Shown in pieces: positions 23,281 through 32,654 of a DNA stretch of 51,781 nt (positions are counted from its first letter, which is position 1; every line of letters starts with the position of its first letter). A model generated the notes under the pieces. The model saw only the letters and a list, made by a program, of their open reading frames with translations. It had not been told where the DNA came from and ran no database searches. The position numbers were made by a program, and so were the translations under genes. Source of the DNA: Actinomycetota bacterium (GTDB lineage: Bacteria; Actinomycetota; Acidimicrobiia; Acidimicrobiales; AC-14); NCBI GenBank assembly GCA_040754375.1, contig JBFMCT010000023.1:1-51781 (forward strand). Direction: 5' to 3'.

Positions 23281-24405
23281 CTACCCGTCCATGAGTGCCG
23301 AGATGTAGCGGCCCAACGAGCGATCGAGATGGAACCTCTGCGCGTTCGTCAACGCGTTCGCGCCCAGCGACTCTCGTAGCTCCCGGTCCCCGAGAACACG
23401 CTCGATTGCGCCAGCCAGTAGCGGGATATCGCCAACCGGGCACAGAAGGCCGTCAACCCCGTCAGTCACGATCTCGCTCGGCCCCGACGGGCAATCGGTC
23501 GACACAACCGCCGCGCCACAGGCCATCGCTTGAATCAGGGCACCCGGCAACCCTTCGTGTCTGGATGAGAGGACGAAGCAGCTACTTCGGGCCATGAACT
23601 TGAAGGGATTGGTCTGGTAGCCCGCCAACCAGACGGCCGAATACACCCCCAGCTCCCTCGCGAGCATCTCCAGACGGCGCCGCTCCTTACCCTCGCCCAG
23701 GATCACAAGCCTTGCGTAGGGAATCGACACCTGGATTCGGGCGAAGGCCCGAATCAACGAGGCGAAGTCCTTCTGCGGGACCAGACGCCCGCAGCCGAGG
23801 ATCACCTGCGTCTCTGCGGCGAACCAGGGATGGTCGACCGGCTCGGCTGCCAAGCTCGAGACATCCGGAGTGACGACGGGGTTGTACACGACCCGAACGC
23901 GCTCCGGGGCGACTCGCACATGGTCAACCAATTCGCGGGCGACACCCTCCGAGACGGCCGTGACAACCTCGGCCCGTGCGTAGGTGAGCCGCTTCAGCTG
24001 GGTCAGCACCCAGTTCTTCACGCGATACTCGGCGCGAATCATCGAGTTCCGCTCCGACAGGACCACCCGGTAGGAGCCCCTGAACAGGGCTCGGGCCGCG
24101 ATCGCGACGATATTGGTGCCATTCGACATCGAGAACACGACATCCGGCTGCAGCCGTTGGACGAGCCGCCCAAGCGGAACCACCGCCCGCCACAGCCTGA
24201 TCTCACCCAGAGAATGGACGGCGACGTCTCCGGGCACGGCAGTCATGAAATGTCCGTCAGTGCGCAGAACAGCGAGATCGACAGCGAATCGGTCTCGAGG
24301 AAGCTCTCGAAGAAGGGTACTGGCAACGCGGTCATTGCCGCCTTCACCCATCCTTGTTCGGACCATCAGGAGCCGTTGCTGGCTGCTCACCCCACCCTGT
24401 CGCAT
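23281..24405 (-). CDS. GT4-family glycosyltransferase
   Basis: The protein (374 residues from the ATG at 24405) is a GT-B glycosyltransferase: the N-terminal loop MGEGGNDRVASTLL, VLSERNSMIR, the donor half with LGCGRLVPQKDFASLIRAFA and the E-x7-E-like SSRHEGLPGALIQAMACGAAVV. The frame is open to an ATG at 24459, but that adds a non-conserved head; ATG 24366 is also possible. The gene lies upstream of the cytidylyltransferase in the same reverse operon and is divergent from the gene at 24619. It probably adds one residue of the polymer repeat unit. Confidence 0.87.
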   Translation of the reverse strand: MRQGGVSSQQRLLMVRTRMGEGGNDRVASTLLRELPRDRFAVDLAVLRTDGHFMTAVPGDVAVHSLGEIRLWRAVVPLGRLVQRLQPDVVFSMSNGTNIVAIAARALFRGSYRVVLSERNSMIRAEYRVKNWVLTQLKRLTYARAEVVTAVSEGVARELVDHVRVAPERVRVVYNPVVTPDVSSLAAEPVDHPWFAAETQVILGCGRLVPQKDFASLIRAFARIQVSIPYARLVILGEGKERRRLEMLARELGVYSAVWLAGYQTNPFKFMARSSCFVLSSRHEGLPGALIQAMACGAAVVSTDCPSGPSEIVTDGVDGLLCPVGDIPLLAGAIERVLGDRELRESLGANALTNAQRFHLDRSLGRYISALMDG

Positions 24406-24618
24406 CGTAGCGACGACAGTATCATGGGCATGGACCGACTCCCACGGCAACCAAGACATGTTGAGACCAGTCTTGATATCACGTCGCTGTGCTAGCGTGC
24501 GACCAGTCCGCCCAAGGCGGGATGGGAAGGGGGGATAGACTGTGGACTTCCAGCCGAGCCAGAACCGTAGAGTGATGACACCAACGGCGCGATCCGTGTG
24601 CGCGAAGGATCCGGGCTA

Positions 24619-25809
24619 ATGGCCTCAATCGATTTTGTCATTTCTAACCCCCGGCACCATTGGGCCATGATGAAGCCGGTCGCAGCTCGGCTTGCCACCG
24701 CCGGCCACCACTGCCGATTCGTATCCCTTTGCGAGCTTCGTGGGGAGGTGACACCCGATGACACGGTCAATGGCCTTCACCTTGTGAAGGTTGGCGAGCC
24801 TTCGGATCGCACTCGGGCGAGTGTGATAGGACTCACCAACCCGACCGGTTGGCCACGGGATGCAGCGCGTACTGTCGCGTGGCATCTCCGGATCAAGCCA
24901 GCGATTACCAGGATCCTGGACGACACTCGACCCCACGTGGTCGTCGTTCCCAACGACATCGCCTACCCCCTCCGACAGTACGTCGAGACGCTCAGTATCA
25001 GGCGAATCCCATGGGTACTTATGCAAGAGGGAATTCTGCTCCCTCTGCCTCCATCGCGAGTAGCCTTCTACGGATCACGGGGAGCGAGCGCGATCGCGGC
25101 CTGGGGTGACGCGTACCTACCATACTTCTCGCAGGTCGGCGCCCCTCCGGCCAGCATTCACGCCGTTGGAAGTCCCCGCTACGACTCCTATGCACGAGAC
25201 ATCTACGCTCCCGCCGCAGTTGAGCTCCGCGTCCGCCACGCAGCGAACTGCACCACGCTCCTTGCGTTCCTCACCACTCCGGTCGACAAGCCAGGTGGGC
25301 ACTGCACCACTGACGAGAAGCTCGCGTCCGTAGCGCAGCTCCTCGCAGGGCTCGTCCCCGTCGCTGACCGACGGGGCCTCCGCCTTCTCATCAAGCCCCA
25401 CCGGGGAGAGGACGTTCGAGGATACGAACGAGTCCTCAACGAGTCGGGCTTGAGATCCAGGTCGCGGCTAGTCCTCGATGTCGACCCCCACGCCCTCATG
25501 ACAGCGGCCGACGCCGTCCTCGTGAACGGATCAACGAGCGGACTGGAAGCGTTGATGCTCGGGGCCCGTCTCGGCGTGGTCCCAGTCCCCCGCTCCGGTT
25601 ACGTTCACGACTTCCTCGAAGCCAGAGTAGCGACCGCTATAGACCCAAGTAGAGATCCGGCGGCAGATCTGGAGGACCTGATGTACGCGGAACAGGAGCC
25701 CGACGCTCTTGCGGGATACCTCAATCACCACTTGGCCAATCGGGGCACCGCCGGCGATGCCGTTGCAGCACTGGTCGACGAGACGACCAGGCTTTGCATC
25801 CCGCACTAG
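24619..25809 (+). CDS. GT-B-like transferase, capsule/teichoic-type
   Basis: The 396-residue protein has a GT-B look: an N-terminal segment SNPRHHWAMMKPVAARLATAG, a central LLIKPHRGED, and near the C-terminus the turn DAVLVNGSTSGLEALMLGARL, which resembles the nucleotide-binding part of CDP-glycerol glycerophosphotransferases, polysialyltransferase-like and UDP-GlcNAc 2-epimerase-fold proteins. I cannot name the reaction. GAAGGA at 24604-24609 supports the ATG at 24619 over the GTG at 24598. An IS30-like element is inserted 10 bases after its stop. It is divergent from the GT4 gene, so the spacer 24406-24618 should hold both promoters. Confidence 0.7.
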   Translation: MASIDFVISNPRHHWAMMKPVAARLATAGHHCRFVSLCELRGEVTPDDTVNGLHLVKVGEPSDRTRASVIGLTNPTGWPRDAARTVAWHLRIKPAITRILDDTRPHVVVVPNDIAYPLRQYVETLSIRRIPWVLMQEGILLPLPPSRVAFYGSRGASAIAAWGDAYLPYFSQVGAPPASIHAVGSPRYDSYARDIYAPAAVELRVRHAANCTTLLAFLTTPVDKPGGHCTTDEKLASVAQLLAGLVPVADRRGLRLLIKPHRGEDVRGYERVLNESGLRSRSRLVLDVDPHALMTAADAVLVNGSTSGLEALMLGARLGVVPVPRSGYVHDFLEARVATAIDPSRDPAADLEDLMYAEQEPDALAGYLNHHLANRGTAGDAVAALVDETTRLCIPH

Positions 25810-25819
25810 CCATACCACC

Positions 25820-26934
25820 GCGAGTTCAAGGGGTGACAGCTACACGTAGCTGAGGTCCACCGGTCGGAGCGTGATGGCGGCAAGGCTGCCGCTGTCGACA
25901 CACGACCCGACCGGTGGAGGCCGCCAGGATGCCAGCAGCACCGTTGACCCTGCCCGCGCGCGAGGAGATCCGCGCCGGGATCGAGCGTGACGAACCCGTG
26001 GCGGTGATCGCCGCCCGACTGGGCCGGCACCGCTCGACGGTGAGCGCCGAACCTGCGCCGCAACGGAGGCCCGTGCGGGTACCGCGCAGCGGCCGCCCAG
26101 AGTCGAGCCGACCGCCAGCGCTGCCGACCGAAGGAACCGGCACTGGTGGCCGCCCCCGAGTTGGGCGCTCACGTCGAGGCTCGGCTGCGGGCGAAGGACT
26201 CCCCCATGACCATCGCCAGGGAGCTGGCCGCCGGCCTCCACCCCGTGGCCGGCACGGTCAGCCACGAGACCATGTACCAGGCCGTCTACGGTCACGGCTC
26301 TCGGGGCCTGCCGGCCGGGCTGCACACCGGGCGGCACCGCCGTCGCCGGTGCCGCAAGCACCGTCGTGGCGGTGAAGAAGCCCAGGTCACCCGGCGTGGG
26401 TCCTTCGGGGCGTTCAGCCCGATCAGCGCCCGCCCGCCAGCAGCAGCCGGGCGGGAAGAGGTCGGCCACCTGGCGGGCGACCTGATCATCGGGGCCCGCA
26501 ACGCCTCGGCGATCATCACCGTGTTCGACCGGGCCAGCCGCTACCTGTGGCTGGCCGACCTGCCCGAGGCCACGGGGCCGAGGCGACCCTGGCCGGGCTC
26601 GTCGAGCTCATCGAGCGGTTGCCGGAGGCGCTGCGGCGCACTCTCACCTGGGACCAGGGCCGCGAGATGGCCGGCCATGCCCGGCTGGCCGAGTTGGTCT
26701 GGATCGACGTCTACTTCGCCGACCCGCATTCGCCCTGGCAGCGCCCGACCAACGAGAACGGCAACGGCCTGCTGCGCCGCTACGTCGGCAAGGGCACCAA
26801 CCTCGCCGTCTACAGCCCCGCCGACCTCCGATTCATCGAGCACCGCATCAACACGATGCCTCGCCGCAGCCTCCGCTGGTCAACGGCCGCCAGCGTCTAC
26901 GATGCCGCTGTCGCGATGACCGGTTGAACTCGCC
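25820..26934 (+). mobile_element. IS30-family insertion sequence, degenerate
   Basis: A 1,115-bp element is bounded by a perfect 10-base inverted repeat: GCGAGTTCAA at 25820-25829 and TTGAACTCGC at 26925-26934. The five bases CCACC occur directly outside both ends (25815-25819 and 26935-26939) and may be a target duplication, though IS30 elements usually make 2-3 bases. Size and transposase agree with IS30. The end repeats look short and the inner match decays, so they may extend further imperfectly. Confidence 0.75.
25914..26927 (+). pseudogene. IS30-type transposase, two frameshifts
   Basis: Three frames together give a full transposase. The N-terminal helix-turn-helix (AVIAARLGRHRSTVS) is in the first frame, which shifts near 26044. 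The middle (RRNGGPCGYRA, DSPMTIARELAAG, HETMYQAVY, and GDLIIGARNASAIITVFDRAS with the first DDE aspartate) is in the second and shifts near 26578. The last part (WDQGREMAGH with the second aspartate, TNENGNGLLRRYVGKGT with the glutamate) returns to the first frame. The catalytic residues survive, but the gene cannot make an intact protein without two frameshift events. Confidence 0.85.
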
Positions 26935-27052
26935 CACCCTTGGCGGTATGGCTAGATACTCCCGGAGAGGAGAGCTGCTGCTTAGTCGGAGAATCCGTAG
27001 TCGAAATCAAGGACGCCTATGAGCCGCCGTTGATGGCCACCCGCGTCGTCTG

Positions 27053-27940
27053 TCAAAGGTATCCCAGCCTACACAGCACCTCACGAGACGACGGGTCGAT
27101 AGCCGGGGCAGAATCAAGGACCGGGGGCCTTGGTCCCCTCCTCACCTGCTTCAAGAGCCCGCCATCTACACCCTCGTCATCGAGGCCTACGTAATTGAGA
27201 ATGCCGCGTACAATATGGACTGGATCTACAAGGAGTTCTTCGTAAACAACACGAAGAACCTCTAGTCCCGATATTCTAGCCTCATCAACTGAGGATACCT
27301 GCCGTGCCCAATGTCGTAATAGAAGGGCCTCTAACTCGCGCTCAGTATTGGTGATATTCCAACGGGCATACCGACCGGCGTAACGTTCAATCTTCGCACG
27401 CTCCTTTCGAGCGTATGAGCGGGACACATCGAGTCCGTTACGCACCACTTCCACGATGCGTACTCCAGGCAACATCGATACGACCCTATTAAGGATACCA
27501 CAGACCATCACGCTCTTGGTCAGTATCCGCCTATGCTTACTGAGAAGGCAGAATGCACCCAGGACGCTAGGAATGAGTGGCGACGGGTTCGACAAGGCGA
27601 GGAACCTGTTCTCATCGAGCCAGAACGGAGGAACATCCACATCCGCTCGATGCCACGGATAGAGGCCGGGGTGCCATAGCTCGTTCGCCTCGCCGGGGAA
27701 CATCGCCACATGACTATGCGACCCGACGAGCCCGGCAACGAGCGTAGTGCCGCTTCGTCCGCAACCGATAATCAAGATCGGTGGCGGCAGTAGACTCCTC
27801 TCGGAGAATCGTGGCGCAGATCTAGCGATACTACGTGCCATCCGGGCCCGCACCATGTCCGCCCTGGCGCCACGCAGGGGCCCGCCAAATGGACGACGGA
27901 CGCCAGCACCGTGGCGGTCGACCGAGGACCCTCCGGTCAT
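27053..27940 (-). CDS. Sulfotransferase family protein
   Basis: The protein (295 residues from 27940) carries the PAPS 5'-phosphosulfate loop IIGCGRSGTTLVAGLVGSH and a 3'-phosphate-binding-like stretch EVVRNGLDVSRSYARKER. It would transfer sulfate from PAPS to a hydroxyl or amine, most likely on the surface glycan. The start is unclear: the first 33 residues are not conserved in character, and ATG 27841 or 27856 may be real. It is isolated between two broken insertion sequences, so it could have come in with them, and its base composition looks less GC-rich than the flanking 0-24 kb. Confidence 0.83.
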   Translation of the reverse strand: MTGGSSVDRHGAGVRRPFGGPLRGARADMVRARMARSIARSAPRFSERSLLPPPILIIGCGRSGTTLVAGLVGSHSHVAMFPGEANELWHPGLYPWHRADVDVPPFWLDENRFLALSNPSPLIPSVLGAFCLLSKHRRILTKSVMVCGILNRVVSMLPGVRIVEVVRNGLDVSRSYARKERAKIERYAGRYARWNITNTERELEALLLRHWARQVSSVDEARISGLEVLRVVYEELLVDPVHIVRGILNYVGLDDEGVDGGLLKQVRRGPRPPVLDSAPAIDPSSREVLCRLGYL

Positions 27941-28421
27941 CGGGGCCTCCCTCCCGACGTCCCGCCGATGGCTTGCGGGCTAAGCACGCGATCGCCCATA
28001 GTATCGCCAAACCCAGGTTGGAACCTGGCGAAGCTGGCGAGCACATGCGTCCTTCGCCCAAGACCGGGGGCCATGCCACTCACCCTCCGTTCGCGACCGT
28101 CTCCTGTTCCAGGATCCAGTAGCCGATGCTATCGAGTAATCTGCGTTCAGGATTGAGACGGCGGGCCTTCGCAGTCGGGAGCGGGCGCGCTCCGGAAGCC
28201 ATCTTCTCGCCGTGCCTATCACAGCTGATCTTACCTTACGCGTGCGCGCCCCAACGATACGACCCGGATTGCACGAGGGAGACGGCTACGCCCGTTCGCG
28301 TTATAGTATGGACGTCCGATCCACCTGTCCCAACTGGTTTGCATCTGACTTCACGATAGAGATCGGCCTCGGAGTAGTCAGCATCCGCGGGTCCCCACGA
28401 CCCGTGGAGGACGATCTGACC
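27941..28421. other. Spacer without recognisable genes
   Basis: I see no supported gene in these 481 bases. Short frames exist on both strands but show no domain and no ribosome site of note. The stretch ends at the start of an IS3-like element and may include that element's unrecognised left end. Confidence 0.4.
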
Positions 28422-28767
28422 ATGTCCGATCCCGAGGGAGGAACCGACCGCGCCGGCCGGCGCGCCAAGCACTTCTTGAGCGCCTTGCTAGAAGTACGAG
28501 ATCTTCCTGCAGCTCGTCCGCCACGAGGTGACGATGAACGAGGCGGCGGAGCGCTGGCAGGTCGACCGCAACGCCATCTCCCGTACCCGGGTGGTGGCCA
28601 AGGAAGGAGCCCTGGAGGCACTGGCCAACTCCCGGCCCGGGGCGCGGACCAAAGAGCGCGACTTCGAACTGGGGTCGGCCCGAGCCGACGCCGCCCGCCT
28701 GGGCGAGGCGCTCAAGGACCTGGCCGTCAAGCTCATGCTGGTAAAGGGAGAAGGGCGCTGGGGCTGA
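28422..28767 (+). pseudogene. IS3-type transposase orfA, frameshifted
   Basis: The ATG at 28422 opens MSDPEGGTDRAGRRAKHFLS, then a frameshift near 28490 moves the rest (KYEIFLQLVRHEVTMNEAAE, RWQVDRNAISRTRVVAKEGA) to another frame. This is the helix-turn-helix OrfA that binds element ends; the final residues (LAVKLMLVKGEGRWG, then TGA) are the family's usual ending. orfB sequence follows directly. Confidence 0.75.
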
Positions 28768-29121
28768 TTGGCTTGGGTCCCCGCCCGCGTCGATGCGGCC
28801 ACCAAGGCGGCGCTGCTGGATCTCCTGGACCGGGCCACCGCCGAGGGTTGGAGCTGGCGGGGAGCGTGCCGGGAGCTCGAGCTGGGGCGAGGTCCGAGCC
28901 CACCGTTGGGCCGCCCGGCGGGCCGACGTCGAGTTCGAGGACGGCCGCCCCGGCGGCTCGCCCGTGCACGGCCTGTTGGAGGAGGAGGAGGCGGAGATCG
29001 TGGCCATCTACCACGAGTGGGCTGAGGTCGACCGCTCCCATCGCAAGCTGGCCCACCGGGGCTCCTACCTGGACGGGTGTGGGTGTCGCCGTCGACGGTG
29101 CGGCGCGTCCTGGCTGCTCAG

Positions 29122-29307
29122 GGTGAGCTGGCCCTCCCCGCCGTCGCGGACCAGCCCGCACGCCGTCGCCGCCTCGACGTAGCGGCGGACCGTCTTGCGG
29201 TCCAACGCCGACAGCCGGGCGACCTTCCGCTGGCCGTCGCCCCGCAACCACAACCGCAGCACCTCTCGGATCTCGTGCACTCGAACCTCCCTGAAGCTCA
29301 TCGCCAC
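29122..29307 (-). pseudogene. IS21-type istA transposase, N-terminal fragment
   Basis: About 62 residues are recognisable: MAMSFREVRVHEIREVLRLW, LDRKTVRRYVEAA and GLVRDGGEGQLT, the helix-turn-helix head of IS21 IstA. Homology ends at about 29122, exactly where the forward IS3 orfB homology also ends, so this is the junction between the two elements. The rest of istA and all of istB are absent. ATG 29301 is an alternative start. Confidence 0.7.
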
Positions 29308-29379
29308 CTGCCTTGGCCGCTTGTCGGTCAGGTGGCGACTCCAACCTCAGCGGCGCCGGCGCGGGTGGGATGCTCCCGG

Positions 29380-29460
29380 GTGGTCCCATCACTGGCGAAA
29401 GGGTGGTCCCATGCTGCTGGCGAAACTCACCTCAAAGTGGTCCCATGCAGCTGGCGGGCG
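29380..29460. repeat. Three copies of an IS21 terminal repeat
   Basis: GTGGTCCCAT occurs at 29380-29389, 29403-29412 and 29437-29446, each followed by a CTGGCG core. IS21 elements carry several such short repeats at each end for transposase binding. They lie just upstream of the istA fragment, as expected for one end of the element. Confidence 0.7.
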
Positions 29461-30010
29461 ACAGCGTTCCGGCCGTAGCTTCGACCTGCGCGACGGAGAG
29501 GTCCGTTGCCTGGCCCAGGGCGGAGGGTGAGGGACCGGGCGCAGCCCCGGCGGCGAGCTCGTTGTCTGTCAGGCCCCCTTCGGGCGAGGTCGAGCGTCCG
29601 ATTGAGCCCTCCCTGGCTGCGGTCGGAGATCTCCATGCCGCTCAGCGCGGCGAAGGAATGACCGGCACCCGGTTACCGCCGGCGCTGCCCCGACCATCCC
29701 GCCTGGTCACTGGAGCCGATCCGCTACGCGTCCCTGCACCCCGTCCCCCGACGGCAGGGGCAACCACGAAGCCCTGGCGGGCTTCGACCCCCATTGTCCT
29801 CGGGCACTGGACCGGGCCGTCAAGGCTTCCCCTTCGGGCGGCCTGCGGCCGGCCTTGGCCGCCCTCGACGTCACGGCGAGTCGTCCGGGCCTTGCCGGCG
29901 CGCGCCCTCTGGCATGGCCGACGTTCCCGAACCGGCGCCCTCCGGGGGGAGAACGTGCGAACTCTTCGAGTCCGCGCCTCTTGACCTGGGGCGCTCCTTT
30001 AGGAATGACA
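29461..30010. other. Unassigned insert between IS fragments
   Basis: This stretch separates the IS21 terminal repeats from the resumed IS3 orfB. Several reading frames cross it, none with a motif I recognise and all with low-complexity Arg/Pro-rich translation. It may be the remains of another element or of flanking DNA moved in by IS21. Confidence 0.4.
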
Positions 30011-30554
30011 GACAGGGGGGTGGCGGTGACGGCCATCGAGGACCTGGTGAGCCGCAAGTGGGTCGCCAACATCGTCTCGGCCGAGGAGACCTCCACCCAG
30101 GTCCAGGTGGTCTTCGCCGAGGCCCTGGCTGCCGAGGGGCTCCTGGCCGCGGTGGAGGCCCGCCAGGACGAGGTCGTCGATCCCGGCGTCGATCGACCCG
30201 GGAGTTCATGACCCTCTGGGCCATCCACCAGCACTTCGCCCGGCCCGGCACCCCGACCGACCAGGCCTGGATCGAGTCGTTCTTCGGCCACCTCAAGTAC
30301 GAGTTCACGCACCTGCTGAAGATCGTCGACCCCGCTGTCCTGCGGGCGGAGCTGGAGGTGATCCGCACCGCCTATACGGTGTTCGGCTCCATACCGGCAT
30401 TGGCTACGTCACCCTGAACGACGAGCACGAGGGACGAGGGGCACCCATCCGCAGAGCCCGGGAGGCCGGCCTCGAAACCGCCCGTCTGCGCCGCCTCACC
30501 TACCATCGCCAGCACCCCCCGAACCCCAACCGACAAAGGACCCCGCGATGCTGA

Positions 30555-31157
30555 CTGATCGAATTGGGATCTCTATCTCGAACTCAGAAACACCTCACCC
30601 CCCGGCTAAGCGTGTGAGCGCATCATTCTCTCGACTGCACGCGGAACCTGTACTGCTTCTGGGTAAGGTAGGGTACGTTCAATGGCGGTCACTCAGCTGC
30701 ACGCTCAACTTCGCCACGCCCTTCATCGTCCTGATAGTAGAACCACGCGAGTGATTGAGCATGTCTCCGTGAAGGGCCAGTCGGGCGGACCCCTAATGCA
30801 GGCATGGCACCGCCCGAGGTCCAGGCTATGGCTACGAGTACGAACAACCCGGGCGAGTCCCCCGCTTCGGAACCACCGCATTGAACCAGAGGAGTACGCG
30901 TGTGTTGGATGCCTAGTGACTGTTCTGGGAGGATCGTGTGGTAGTAGAACGAGCTAATCAGCTTCAGGGTATTAGCAGGTCTGGGTACATAAGACGTCGC
31001 ATCACGGACACTGACTCCGAACGCTTACCTAAGTTACAAATCCGCGTCGGGACCGGGCGTCGCCGTCCGGGGACAACTCCTGTCAGACTCGGGCCGATCG
31101 TCCAGTGAAGGCAAGTGCTGGTTGCAACAGGGACTCGGACACCGAGGAGTCGTCCCC
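30555..31157. other. Spacer before the flippase gene
   Basis: I see no supported gene in these 603 bases. Composition is less GC-rich than the window's left arm. GAGGAG at 31144-31149 is the ribosome site of the flippase gene, and its promoter presumably lies here. Confidence 0.45.
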
Positions 31158-32654
31158 ATGAGCGATCAACCGCCGCACAGCCTGAGCATCCGGACGCTAC
31201 GCGGCGCAGCCTGGCTGTTCGCGAGCAGCTGGGTGCGAGCTATACTTAGCATCGCGATCGTTGCCGTCCTTAGCCGGATACTAACTCCGCTACAATTCGG
31301 AGTCGTTGGTGCGGCGCTAGTCGTGATCGGACTGGCGGAGCGGCTTGCTGAAGCGGGGCTGAACCACGCACTCGTCCAGGTCAAGGACCTCACACAGGCC
31401 CATGTGAGGACCGCATTTACTCTCACGATGACAGTGTCAGCAATCTTCGGCGCGGCCACCGCTATCAGTGCGGAACCCATCGGAAGATTCTTTGGAATCG
31501 AGGAGCTCCCGCCCGTCCTGCGGGTCATGGCGCTCCTATTCCCCCTTGACGCGATAGCCGGAACTTCTAAGCGACTGCTGCAGCGCGAGATGAGGTTCAG
31601 GCACTATGGTGCGGCTGATGTGCTTTCGACAGCACTCGGCTTCGGTCTCGTGGGGATCGTCTCGGCCGTTCTTGGAGCCGGAGTGTGGAGTCTCGTGTTC
31701 GCACACTTCGGACAGACATTTGTGATGGCAACCTACTGCATTATAGCGCAACCGCACAGCCTTAGACTACAAATCGACCGCGGGGCACTACGAGACTTGG
31801 TCCGGGTGGGTGGCGGCTTTGCTCTAACCGAGATATTTACGTACTGCGCCCGACGCGGCGACAACTTAATGGTGGGTAAGCTACTCGGCGCTAGCGCCCT
31901 CGGACTCTACGGGCGCGCGTACGCGTTGATGGACCAAGCTAACCAGCTTATCGCGAGCGTGGTGCAAACGGCGATGTTCCCGGCAGCATCCCGGGTCCAA
32001 CAGGATGTCGAGCGGCTTCGTCTGGGTTATGTACGAGGCCTCGCCATCACGTTCGTTATCTTCATCCCATCGGGCGCCGTTGCTGCGCTACTGGCTCCAG
32101 AGATCATTGGAGTGCTACTAGGGAGTCAGTGGTCGCCTGCTATAGGACCCTTCCAGATACTAGCCGCCGGAATGTCTCTTCGAGCTGGATTCAAGCTCAG
32201 CAGCACCATTCTCCAGGCTAAGGGCGCGGTCTACAGGATGGCACGCTTGGAGTTCGTGTACGCCATGGTCGTCATCGGTGGCGCAGCGATCGGGTCCCAG
32301 TGGGGTGTTAGTGGCGTAGCCACATCGACCCTGGTCGGCGTCGCAGTCTCATTCTTCCTCACAGCTGGCCTTGCGATGAAGGTCTGTGGCATTCGACGGC
32401 GTGACCTCATAGGGATATCTACACCGGGGGTGAGGCTGGCACTAGCATCGGTAGCTGTAGTCGCACCACCGACCCTGCTCTGTCGCCACTATGCGTTGCC
32501 GCAGATCCTTACGCTCGGGGTTGCAATGGCGCTACTGGCGATCATGTTGCTGGCCCTTGCGAGGCGCTATGGACGCCAACTGTTTGGCGAGCACGGCGTG
32601 TGGCTCATCCAGTCAATCAGTATTCCGCTGTCCCGCCGCTTCCTCCCACGCTGA
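31158..32654 (+). CDS. Wzx/WzxC-type polysaccharide flippase
   Basis: The 498-residue protein is strongly hydrophobic with about 12-14 membrane segments, and begins SLSIRTLRGAAWLFASSWVR, the usual opening of MATE/WzxC-type polysaccharide transporters; it also has the family's segment FGVVGAALVVIGLAERLAEA-GLNHALVQ. It would flip the lipid-linked repeat unit across the cytoplasmic membrane. The ATG at 31158 has GAGGAG eight bases ahead and is chosen over the upstream in-frame start at 31122. Its 3' end overlaps the convergent methyltransferase gene by 42 bases. Confidence 0.9.
   Translation: MSDQPPHSLSIRTLRGAAWLFASSWVRAILSIAIVAVLSRILTPLQFGVVGAALVVIGLAERLAEAGLNHALVQVKDLTQAHVRTAFTLTMTVSAIFGAATAISAEPIGRFFGIEELPPVLRVMALLFPLDAIAGTSKRLLQREMRFRHYGAADVLSTALGFGLVGIVSAVLGAGVWSLVFAHFGQTFVMATYCIIAQPHSLRLQIDRGALRDLVRVGGGFALTEIFTYCARRGDNLMVGKLLGASALGLYGRAYALMDQANQLIASVVQTAMFPAASRVQQDVERLRLGYVRGLAITFVIFIPSGAVAALLAPEIIGVLLGSQWSPAIGPFQILAAGMSLRAGFKLSSTILQAKGAVYRMARLEFVYAMVVIGGAAIGSQWGVSGVATSTLVGVAVSFFLTAGLAMKVCGIRRRDLIGISTPGVRLALASVAVVAPPTLLCRHYALPQILTLGVAMALLAIMLLALARRYGRQLFGEHGVWLIQSISIPLSRRFLPR

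Larger units (their letters stand above)
28422..30554 (+). mobile_element. IS3-like element, decayed and interrupted by an IS21 end
   Basis: Pieces of a two-gene IS3-type element lie in order: orfA (28422-28767), the 5' part of orfB (28768-29121) and the 3' part of orfB (about 30010-30554). Between them about 890 bases of other DNA are inserted, including the truncated start of an IS21 element on the opposite strand. I could not define terminal repeats, so the outer limits are the gene ends only. Confidence 0.7.
28768..30554 (+). pseudogene. IS3-type transposase orfB, split and frameshifted
   Basis: The 5' part encodes PARVDAATKAALLDLLDRAT and, after shifts, DRSHRKLAHRGSYLDG and VSPSTVRRVLAAQG, where homology stops at about 29121. 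It resumes with LVSRKWVANIVSAEETSTQV (about 30030), then in a second frame TPTDQAWIESFFGHLKYEF, which holds the last catalytic glutamate of the DDE integrase core, and in a third frame GIGYVTLNDEHEGRG to the TGA at 30552. The section with the first catalytic aspartate is missing or replaced by the insert. The gene is dead. Confidence 0.75.

Noticed and set aside
28212-29126. A single 304-codon gene
   Set aside because: It strings together a non-coding lead, the first part of IS3 orfA, and an out-of-frame stretch of orfB.
29313-29984. A 223-codon forward frame in the IS region
   Set aside because: It begins in the IS21 end repeats, has no domain, and is Pro/Arg-rich.
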